26,630 nucleotides of DNA from Haplosporangium gracile (Eukaryota > Mortierellomycota > Mortierellomycetes > Mortierellales > Mortierellaceae). The position numbers and the translations under genes were made by a program. Positions 1 to 8,944 of this stretch are shown in pieces. The stretch covers positions 1-26,630 of the forward strand of contig JAAAUF010000584.1 in assembly GCA_015499985.1 (NCBI GenBank), written 5' to 3'. The notes beneath the pieces are model-generated. The model ran no database searches. It worked only from the letters and a program-made list of their open reading frames with translations, and was not told the origin of the DNA. How positions within the stretch are numbered: position 1 is the stretch's first letter; every line of letters begins with the position of its first letter.

Positions 1-219
1 ACGCGCACTATCATCAAGCGAGTCCCAGCATGGCTCATGCGAAAAATGGAGTCTCGGCAATACTGCCATCGTCCTCAGGTTGCATTCTTGCCTCCTGCAG
101 AGGACAAGGGTACCTTCCGACCCGCATATCAGCCCAGCTTGTATGTCAAGGCACCTCAAGAAAAGTCGGCGACTGATCCTGCCGTCAATGAAACTGAGCA
201 ATCGACCACTGTAGTTTGA
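1..219 (+). CDS. C-terminal end of an unidentified protein (partial, 5' end outside window)
   Basis: Frame 1 is open from the first base to a TGA at 217-219, giving 72 residues of a protein that begins upstream of the window. An ATG at 37 is probably internal because the frame is already open before it. The visible part is basic at first (IIKRVPAWLMRKMES), then Pro-rich, and ends in a polar Ser/Thr/Glu-rich tail closing in TTVV. I recognise no domain. The composition would suit a cytoplasmic tail, but this is inference. An AATAAA at 248-253, about 30 bases after the stop, is a plausible polyadenylation signal on this strand and supports this as a real 3' end. Confidence 0.55.
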   Translation, partial: TRTIIKRVPAWLMRKMESRQYCHRPQVAFLPPAEDKGTFRPAYQPSLYVKAPQEKSATDPAVNETEQSTTVV

Positions 220-557
220 AGCAACTTGTTTGAGTAGAGAGAAAAAAAATAAAACAACTAAATATATTTGAGAAAACGATACTGCAAGTGATTTTTTTTT
301 CATGGGTAGTATTCAGCAAAGCAAGCAATGGTCGCTTAGATGGGTCACAGTCGGTTGTCAGGAGTAGTGTTAATTCAAAGAAGCGCCGGGGTTTCGCCAG
401 GTCGGACGAGCGATTGATAGTTGTATGTCAAGGTCGTGACATGCTTGCGAGTATCTGCCAGCTTAAACAACCGTCTCAAAGCCCGAGCGAAAACTTGAGG
501 ACCGCCCAAATCGAAGGGTCTGTACCAGCCCATGATCGGGTGGATCTCTGAGATTTC
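220..557. other. Short convergent intergenic stretch
   Basis: This lies between the 3' ends of the partial + strand gene and the - strand F-box relic. It begins with an A-rich run containing AATAAA (248-253) and then becomes mixed sequence. The open frames here lack codon bias and lie opposite the end of the F-box relic. No gene is supported. Confidence 0.5.
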
Positions 558-1869
558 CTAAATCTCGTCATCTCGACTAGCATACTCGTAATCCTCCGGA
601 TCGTCGTCGCCGACTCTCCACAAACCAAGACAGAATTCGATCTCTTCAAGCTGCGGGCATCCCCAGGTATGACTGTCCAACACGCCAAAGATCTCACGAC
701 AGATTGGAGAGACAGCTGTGATCCCGACGTACTCGAGGTGACGGCATGCGAGGAGGAGACCAAGGACAAAATATGCGCCAAACAGGTCGACTTCAGGGCC
801 GAACAGCAATTTGTCCCAATGAAGGTACGTAAGATGATGGCGGAGAGCAAATCGTCGCATTATGGGCCTTGGTTGATGTACAGCCTGACTAGTCTTGCGT
901 CTGAGCACTTGCGCAGGCGTGTTTCGAGTGCGGCCGGTTTACCTGGAGGGAAGTTCCAGTAGATCTCGACATCGTCAAGCAAAGGGTGGGCGCTACGGAG
1001 ACACTCCGCAAGACTTGCATAGGCGGCAGCACCATCGTCCCCATAGACTGTCAGTTTCAAGCTCTTGAGCGTTAAGGTGAGCTTCACCAGGCCTTGCAAA
1101 AGCCTTGGCAAAATGAGAGGATCGTTTTCATTAGGATTTATATCCACTCGAAGTACGACAAGATGTGGCAGGGTCATCGAGGCGTTCGAGCTCTTACCGG
1201 CATCAGCGGGACCGTGAATAGCAAATCCATGGATGCAGTCAAGATCCAGGATACGAAAGAGTGCCTGCCAGAGGTCGGAGGATCTTGCTCATGGGTATTC
1301 CCTTGTTGGCTCAGTTGCGCAACGTCAACCCCTGTAGTTTCGTCAGCCGCACAAAATCTGCCACTCCGAGATCGTCTCGCCTAAAACCATTCAAGAGCAA
1401 GACCTTTAGATCAGGATTCGACTGTACAAATCGTCGCTTTATCTTAATCTCAGATTCACCTTCGCCGCCGGTTTTAGTGAGCTCTAACAGGACAAGTGGA
1501 GTACACCGAAAAGGCATCAGATCCATATCACTCTGACGCAGATGTTTGAGGTGATGGCTGTTGATTGAAATCGCCTCCGGTATGAACCGGCGGGTCTTGG
1601 TAGCGTCAGGGTGGGACCAGAGAGTTGGATGAAAGGCCTTGAGCCAGAGTCGAGAGACTTGCATGGATGAGAGAAGGTACTCGACATGTTGTTTGCTGGT
1701 CTACCGGCCGATCGATGAACGGCACTCGAAAAAAGAAGGAGTCTCCAATGGTGTGCAGGATCTCGGAGCAGTTGAGAGCGCGGGTTGATGCAGATGCCGA
1801 AGAGACTTGGTTGTCTTTTGTGGAGGTGACGGTACTAAGTAGTGTGAGTTGGTTTGCCGGGTCCATCAT
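558..1869 (-). pseudogene. F-box / leucine-rich-repeat protein gene, frame-broken (probable pseudogene)
   Basis: Read from 1869 downwards, a start (MMDPANQLTLL) leads into an F-box: CSEILHTIGDSFFFR, then in another frame YLLSSMQVSRLWLKAFHP. Joined, these match the F-box pattern ExLxxIGxx...LLxxxxVSRxW. LRR-like segments follow: VLLLNGFRRDDL, LWQALFRILDLDC, LPHLVVLRVDIN, LVKLTLTLKSLKLTVYG and a tail LACRHLEYVGI...ASRDDEI ending at 558. F-box proteins recruit substrates to SCF ubiquitin ligases. Coding similarity moves between frames at about 1680-1725, at an in-frame TGA (1313-1311) followed by another frame change near 1275, and at about 861-870. Two of the breaks could be spanned by hypothetical 46-nt introns, but their ends (CGAG, CAAG) are unlike the TAG acceptors of other genes here. 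Decay is therefore more likely than splicing. Confidence 0.6.
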
Positions 1870-2532
1870 GTCGACGAAGGGGTCAGAACAATAGGTTCAG
1901 TGTGAGTGAGGAAGGGAAGGAAAAAGAAGGGTTGATGGTAATGGAAAGGGAGAAGAGAAGGGACAGAAAGAAAAAAGAGAAAGGAAGAAAAGCAAATGCG
2001 GGGCGGAGGATGGATGTGGTTTGGTTTGATCATGATGGGCGAAGTGAGGGTTGATCTGTGCTGACGCTTATGGCAGCAAGTCCACGTCACCGAACATACC
2101 AACGGTCGCTTCATTGTAACGAATGGCTTGATTAAGCAAAAAAAAAAAACAAAAAACGACAGAGGCATTGAATCGGAACACAAAAGTTGACAGTTTTTTA
2201 CGTCCAATATGTGAAAGCACAAAAAGGCAAAGAGGCTAAAAATCGCTTCGCCCAAATAAGTCCCACCTTCTCGGCGCTTACCTTTTCTTTCTTGTCACCT
2301 TCTTATGTTCCTCTTCTGCCTCTCACTTTACAAATGTCCTATTTTTTACCTCTCTCCCTCCTTTCATTGCATCGGTACAGTGTCGGTACCACCCCTCTAT
2401 TTGATTTCATTGAGTAAAATATGTCTATAAACTTGAAATTTGGGTAAGGGGAAATTTATGTAAAAATGGAAATTGCCCCCTCTCTCACTCCGCACCTATC
2501 TTCCTTCTTTCACCTCTACACAAATACCCGGA

Positions 2533-2659
2533 CTGATGTGAGAACAGGTCATTCTTTGGGCTGATTAGGTCAGTTAGGCCAGGTTTACTCCCTTTTTTGC
2601 ATTTTTTTAGACTACTTTTTGACCTGATTAGCCCAAACGTTGACCTGTTCTCACATCAG
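2533..2659. repeat. Foldback (inverted-repeat) element with 40-bp arms
   Basis: The left arm 2533-2572 and right arm 2620-2659 are inverted repeats matching at 35 of 40 positions by eye. The outer 19 bases are perfect: the right arm ends in TGACCTGTTCTCACATCAG and the left arm begins with its reverse complement. The spacer is 47 bases and T-rich. The arms are too long and too exact to be chance. It resembles a small MITE-like foldback element or a strong hairpin. No clear target-site duplication flanks it; a GGCCAGG lies just inside the left half (about 2577-2583) and just outside the right arm (about 2659-2665). No transposase is present. Confidence 0.75.
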
Positions 2660-3040
2660 GCCAGGTCTCTGCCTCCACGTAACAATAGAGCCAATAGACC
2701 CACAATACCGTCGCACACTAAAAAAGTCAACCCTTTTTTTATTCAATCTACACCTTACACAAACACTTCGATAACATTAAAAGAAATATTAGGCAATAGT
2801 CCCTGTGCAATGAACCACGGAATCAAAGGCAAGCAAGAAGTTCTTTCAGCCATCGATCAGATTGCTGTCTTCGAGACGCGATAAAGTTGGTGCATGTAAT
2901 GAAGCTATTAACTGTGAATGACTTTATGAATGAATCGTGAGCGTACCTCATGCAGCTCATCCTCGTCATCAAAACTCAGACTCATACTCATCGCTCCAAC
3001 TCATTTTCGTTCCCGGATTTTTATTCAAAGTCAATCCAAG

Positions 3041-3200
3041 ATGGCCAAGGACACTCCTCGAATAGGGCCTGTCTTCGTCGTACCCAGCACAATCGTGGCT
3101 GTCGTCGTGGGGACTCGGAGCCATCTTTCAAGCCATAGCACATGGGACCATTGGTACTGTTATCGCCGCCATATCTGCCATCCAGCGCTCTCCGCGGTGA
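3041..3200 (+). pseudogene. Possible relic of a small hydrophobic protein
   Basis: An ATG at 3041 opens a frame beginning MAKDTPRIGPVFVVPSTIVA. It loses hydrophobic character at a GGGG run near 3109-3112. In the neighbouring frame, just past that run, the reading becomes GLGAIFQAIAHGTIGTVIAA, strongly hydrophobic with small residues, and stops at 3198-3200. This resembles the small Ala/Ile/Gly-rich membrane proteins common in fungi (pattern GAIFxAI...). A single-base difference in the G run could therefore break one short membrane protein. It could also be chance. No homologue can be checked here. Confidence 0.3.
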
Positions 3201-5632
3201 CGTCTTTTGTGATAAGAACACACTCGACTTGCGCCCCTCGTCATCTACAAGACCTCGCCGCATCTGCTTGTACAGTCAACCAGTCCTCGGATACACCAAC
3301 GACATACGACTCCCGGCGATATAAGTCGCGCATTGTATGAAAGTGCGAGATAGATGATTGAGACGAGTCTTGTACCTTGAAAGGTCGGCAAGGTCAAGGA
3401 CGGATCCGAGTAGTACTGGGTCCGCAGGTTCTGGAAACGGCTGGAATGGAGGTCCAGCGGGCTGAGAAGTGTAGATATAGGGACCAGAGATAATGGAACC
3501 CTCTTGCTGCAGAGCTGAAGTCTATCCATGGACCCCGTCAAGCGCGATCAATTGCGTTCTATATCGCTAGATAACATGGTCCAGCTTGTAATGGTTCTTC
3601 TCTGCCATGGGAGAGAGGCGACCAGGCGGGAACGCTGAGGTTGGACGGCGTCGCTGTAGGAGCAAAAAGAGAAGGAGGAAGAAAAGGAGAAGAGGGCGGC
3701 TTCTTCAGTTGTAAATTTCTTGCTGGAATGAACATCAACCTCGGTGGCGCGTTTCGAGACAGAGTATCGGATGAGGCCGTTTTTGAAGAGGGGGATTCAA
3801 TTCTGGGTTGTCTTGAGGGGACTTTGGGGGTTCAAGTCATGACATCGACGCCGCTCCATGTTCCCTTCACCATCCTCCAGGGGGATATTTTAGGGTGGAT
3901 AGTTGGCGAGGGGTAGAAGTGTGTCTAATCCGTGATTGACCGACACAGCGGAGACAAAATAATAGCGTGTTAATTCGAGGGTACCAAAAGACAAAAAGGT
4001 GCGACATTGTACAAAATTTATTCAACATAGCAAAAAAATAAAAAATAAAACTACACACAAACAAAATCAAATACCTTACTGTCATCCCCTCGCGCTCGCG
4101 GCTAGGTAGGGGTGAGCTGTGAGCGCTGACTTGGTTTCAGAGTTCGTCGGGAATACTTCGATAACTTACCGGAGTTGTTGGCCGATGGTTAGAAGGATCA
4201 AAGATGTATCGTCAGACGAAGGGAATGCCAGGAAAGGTATACTTGGGTGATGTATGCTCAAATGGTGCGAGTATCCGCAGGATGGGAAGAAAGTCAACTG
4301 TTGTGAGAGGAATGGTAAGGGAGAGGGCGGTAGTGGGCGGGTGAAGAGGGACTGATGATATTAATGAGGACTAGGGTGAAATCTTCCTTCTGGATCGGAC
4401 CCCCAGGTCCAGTTGGACACAGGAGAAAGAAAGAGTAGTCGAGTCGCAGGCGGATGGTGGCTGGAGGATAGGAAGAAAGAGAAAGATGCATTAAAGCGAA
4501 ATGGAATAAAAGACTGTGGATATGGGGGAGATAGGGGCTATGCTAACGCCTTTTTTTTTCCTGAGACCAATAGTCTCATACACACCCATAATCGAGTGAA
4601 TGCAGCCCGTCAGACTACCGTTGTCCCATTCCAACCATCCCTCTGCAATTGAACCATCACTAAGGGGCGAAAACTAGAGGCGAGTAGGTTTATTTTCAGT
4701 ACATGTCCATTGTCAAGACTTGTTTTATTTTGTGTCACCTAGCTTTGAAAAAAAAAAGGGTGGAAGTGAGAGGGGGAGACATGCAGGCGACAGGCCTCTT
4801 GCGTTACCTTTTCGTTATAACAATAAGTGCTGTCTAATACACTCCACCTTGTTATTTTGATTGTGCTTGTTCACCGTTGTCCGGTTCCATATCGGGGCTG
4901 TAAAGCAATCCATGAGATGACCAAATCGGATCGGTTACCTGTTTTCCCAGTGTCAATTTTTTTTCTACGCCCAATGGACTGTGAGTGCTTGAATTCTGGA
5001 GTAGATTGCTCCTGAGAATTGATAGCCTGTCATACAAGAGACCCTACATCATACTTCCCTCTCATGGCCTCCTTTCCTCCACATGTAACCACATGGTGCA
5101 TAGTCTGCGATTTTGCCAACCAGTCACAGACACCAGCTCTTTTATTTAATGCCCAAACATATTCATTTCATGATATGAATCCTAAAGTACAATCTGACGA
5201 TTTATTGTTAGGATTGAGCTGTAAATGACAACAAGAGATAGACTACCCTAAATAAACGAACAAGGCGCGCATTGCATATTGCATATCCTCAACGGATAAT
5301 CTTCCCTTCAGCCCCTGGAAAAGAAAAAAAGGAATTACAAATGGACTAGCAAGAAAGTCGATTCGGCGGAGCAAAGAAAAAAAAAAGAGTTGAAATGAAA
5401 ATGAAAAAAGAAGTATCAAGGAGAAAAAAAAGACGTGTTGTAATGCGGTTCACCGACTACTACTTTTTTTGATGATATTCACTGTCTGCGGTGTTTGCCG
5501 TTGCTAGGTGTGTTTACTTATTTTTTTTTCGTTTTTTGTCGAATACATGTGCTGTTTGTTGACTTTTTTTTTTGTTTCATTTGGTGGGTTGTCGAATGAC
5601 GCGTGTCGTTTCTGTGTCGAGTGGTGACCCGT

Positions 5633-8600
5633 TTACTGATGGTGTTCCATGGCCACGACGGCGTTCGCCTCAGACTCTGCCTCTACACCTATGTACACAA
5701 GTCACAAAAAAAACATAAAGCATGTCAGTAAGTACATGCAAAGGCGAGATAATCACGTAAAAAAAATAAACCACGTTCAAAGTCAAAAAAAAAAGCCTTA
5801 CCATATCGCTCACGGATAAAGGCCTTGAGACGGAGGATCTCATGGACAAGACGATCGTTACTGGATTGCTGAGACTCTTCAACGGTTGTCGTGATAGTCC
5901 CAGGAACGGGTAAGATGGAGATGACAGACGAGGTCGACATGAACGTCTTGGATTCAAGAATCGTTGTCTTCATCATTCGAGGGTCCGGATGGAACCCTCC
6001 ATTGCCAAAAGAACTGCTTGCCGCACAGTGGTTGTTGCTTCCACCAGGACCGTAATCATAGGGACCAGACATATTGCCTGGAGCGGTTCTTGACCGGCCA
6101 CCAGATGTGACGGATGACGGTCCAGAGTGAGAAGAGCCCGAAATAAGCAAGGATGGGGTCGAAGTCCCTGATCCAAAGACCGACATTGTCGGGACAACAC
6201 TATTGACGCATCCACCGTCGTATCCAAACGCTATAGTGGGGAATTGCACTGATGAATTTTCGTGTGGGTTCAAAGTGGAAGAGGGCACCAGGCTGACCAT
6301 AGAAGAGTTGTTGGCTGCTGTGGCTACCGAATTCATCGCCGCAAGTTGCTGGAAAGTGAGAGGGTGGCCAGATCCATCAACGTCGTCAGCAACAACAGTG
6401 CTGGCTGCTGATGCTGCAGGCGCAAGGTCCTGGCCAAGGTTCGCGGTATTCTGATCCCAGAAAAACTGCTGGTACCACGAAAGAGATGCGGGAGCCGGGG
6501 CCGTGTTCAACGCCAGGACAGCCGAAGTCTTTGCAGCAACCAAATCGGAGCACTCGAGCTCGGTCGAGGGAACTTGCAGAGAATTCTGGTGTGACATGAG
6601 ATCGACCTCGCCAAGGGGTCCAAGAGAGATCGAAGGGATGGATGGGTTGATCTGGATCAAGTCTGCGCCGCCGCCGTCGTCGTCAAGAACGCTGCCGTTG
6701 GGCACCGAGGAGATATATGGTGGAGGAGGACTGGTTATTGAAAGAGTGTTGCTGGCAGTGTCGCTGGCGTGTGTAGGGATTTGGTTCATTCTGACGGTAG
6801 GGGCTCTGTGGAAAAATAGTGGTTGAAAAGGAGAATCTCTCTGCTGCTGCTCGTCCATTTTGTTGCTGTTCTGACCACCGTCACCGCCGTCACCACCACC
6901 GGGAATCAACAGGGACTGCTGTTGATGATACTGGTGGTGATTGTGCTGCCCCTGCTGATTGATTTCATTGAAATGTCTCGATCGCACGAGACTGTCTTCA
7001 GAAGTGTTCTGCGCCAGAGGCAGAAACTGCTGATCCATACAAGTGACTTCGCTGGCAGTAGAGCGAGAATGGAATCCGGTAATGTCGACCGCGGGATCTC
7101 CGTTCAGAGAGGCATTCTGGTCAAAGTAATGATGCGTCGTCCGTTCCGAGACCTTGGAGACCTCTAGACCATCCTTGCCGAGAGATATCGTAACGAGCGC
7201 ATTGTTGCCCTTGTCCAAGCGACAGGTTGGGCTAGTATTTTCCTCGGGCAACCTTGATATAGACGCATCAACAACAGCAGAGTGCATTCCCAGTCTGACT
7301 CCATTCGGCATCGCACCGACCGAATCCATGACCACCGACTCGATCACATCCGCCTCCTCGCTACCTGGATCATAATCACCTTCCATTCCGTCATCAGAAT
7401 CACTCTCATCCGACCGCCAACTCGAACAGGCGCGTTTTTTGGACGTCGACGCGAGATTGGTCAGAGAAGGGTGGTTGTCCAGTCCTTCTCGATAGTGCTG
7501 TCCGGCCGGGAACTTGACAGGTGGAAGGATCTTGCCGATGGTTCCTCGAAAACCCTTGGCGTGTGGATTATGAGACTTTTTCAAGTCATTCACCTTATAG
7601 TTCTGGTAATGAGTGACCGCCATGAACTCTGTCCTGTCGAATCGGTAAACGATAGAGTTGATGATGTCGTGCGAGTTCTTTGCGCGCTGTGTGAGGTAGA
7701 TCCTAGGGCAATACTTGTGGAACGAAGTCATATGAAACACATTTGTGTTGATGTCGTTGACTCCGGTCAGCTCTGCGTATGGATCACCGTAGCCGCTGTT
7801 GCTATTGGTGCTGATAGTAGAATCGGTCCTCTGTTTCGAGGTCCTCTTGGCAACACTGAACGAACTCTCAACCTTGTTTGTGAGCTTGACTTTGGTGAAT
7901 GAGATTGGGTTAGCCATCCAATGGCTTCCCAGCTGAAACCGGTCCGGGTGGGTATAGGACTCGCGCAAGTGATCGGACGTGGTGGTGGTAGAGTGATGGG
8001 CAGGGTCATAAGAGTCATGGCTTCCTGAGGAAAAGCAGTCATCGATCTGTCGCAGGGGCTCAACCGGCTTCCATCCTCCATTATAGAATCGATATCGATT
8101 TGGTGTCAGCATTTCAAAGTCGATCCGCATCGAGTAGTACGAATCCGGGTCCAGGCCGAGAATCTTGAAGCGGAGACAAGGGAAAAGGCAGCGGCCTGAC
8201 TTTGTAATGATCATCTCATTGTGCTGCTCATGAAACTGCGCCCACAGATCAGCGTCCAAGATCAACAGCGCTGGTGGAGGCTCGTTGTTATTAATACTGC
8301 TGCTTGAAGAAGGGGGAGCAGTCGAGCTGCTGTTGACCGGCGTTCTGAGCGGAGGGATCCTGACGGGAGCAGAGAGCGCGAGACGGCCGGAAGGTGTGGT
8401 ACTGTTAAACAACGATGATGGTGATGGAGGAGGGGCGTAGTGCTCTTCTCGTCTCCGCTTGCTGGAAGGTCGGCCGCTACTGTTGTCCTGGAAGGACTGC
8501 GACTGAAATCGCGCTGACTGGATGTCGTAGTCTGTTGGCTCCTTCATGTTGGCTGACTGGATCTTTGGGGGAGCAGGGTCTCCCAGAAGCATGCTATCAT

Positions 8601-8944
8601 ACCAAGGTCTATATGGATGAAGAAGACAAGCACTAGGAGTCAGGTACACATTGCAGCACACCTTTGAAAGAAAGGCTACAACAAACGAACAAGTCGATGA
8701 ACATAACATACTCGGAGGATCGATAGTCTGGTCGTGTGTCGCTTCGAAAATTCCTTGGAGGAATTTGGCGAGGATCAAAAAGATGTAAAGTCGACTCCAT
8801 CTCCTTGTGAACGTGTTCTTGCCGAGAGGAAGTCATAGCGGAGACTTGTGTGCTCGAGGAAGAAGATTGAGCGGAGACAAAGTAGCCGTCTTGCGGTTGT
8901 GAAGAAAGGTGTGGAGGCGGTGGTTGGTGTTGATATAGAGGCAT
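5633..8944 (-). CDS. T-box transcription factor (Brachyury-like DNA-binding domain), 1031 aa
   Basis: Three exons: 8944-8712, 8608-5802 and 5688-5633. The introns have donors GTATGT and GTAAGG and acceptors TATAG and CATAG, and phases close exactly. Start chosen at 8944 (MPLYQHQPPPP), because the longer frame's own Met at 8778 lies out of frame inside exon 1. The T-box spans about residues 193-432: LWAQFHEQHNEMIITKSGR, GLDPDSYYSMRIDFEM, HPDR...GSHWMANPISF, KLTN, SFHKYCPRIYL, FMAVTHYQNYKVNDLKKSHN and AKGFRG. These match the canonical NEMIVTK, HPDxxxxGxxWM, MHKYxPR, AVTxYQN and NPxAKGFR signatures. Two extra segments of roughly 24 and 39 residues sit in loops between WKPV and HPDR and between KLTN and HKY. 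A basic cluster SSKRRREE near residue 127 is a likely nuclear signal. The rest is Ser/Gln/Gly-rich and probably disordered. Role: sequence-specific DNA binding in the nucleus; targets unknown. Confidence 0.93.
7546..8265 (-). other. T-box DNA-binding domain
   Basis: This is the coding span of the T-box itself, from LLILDADLW to NPHAKGFRG. At about 240 residues it exceeds the usual 180 or so, because of the two loop insertions described for the gene. The major-groove and dimer-side landmarks of animal T-box proteins (HKY.PR and AVT.YQN) are intact. Confidence 0.9.

Larger units (their letters stand above)
1870..5632. other. Gene-poor region downstream of the T-box gene
   Basis: About 3.7 kb separates the F-box relic from the stop of the T-box gene. 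The first 200 bases are purine-rich on this strand and would be a pyrimidine-rich leader or promoter for the F-box relic. The stretch also holds the foldback element (2533-2659), the possible hydrophobic-protein relic (3041-3200) and many A/T runs. Open frames are short, biased by low complexity and show no family signature. From 3900 to 5600 I see nothing gene-like on either strand. Confidence 0.55.

Noticed and set aside
2577..2665. GGCCAGG repeats as target-site duplication of the foldback element
   Set aside because: One copy lies inside the left half and the other outside the right arm, so they do not flank the element symmetrically.
3245..3541. 98-codon - strand frame
   Set aside because: No motif, no matching neighbouring exon with consistent splice sites, and overlap with equally open + strand frames.
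5725..5801. C-terminal reading GKAFFFDFERGLFF of the T-box frame
   Set aside because: A GTAAGG donor at 5801 and a CATAG acceptor before 5688 give a better in-phase end; the poly-Phe reading is intron sequence.
7282..7902. 206-codon + strand frame
   Set aside because: It is antisense to the T-box coding exon and explained by that exon's codon pattern.
8609..8778. T-box start at the Met of 8778
   Set aside because: That part of the frame is intron and out-of-frame exon 1; the 8944 start with an intron at 8711-8609 closes in phase and has canonical splice sites.
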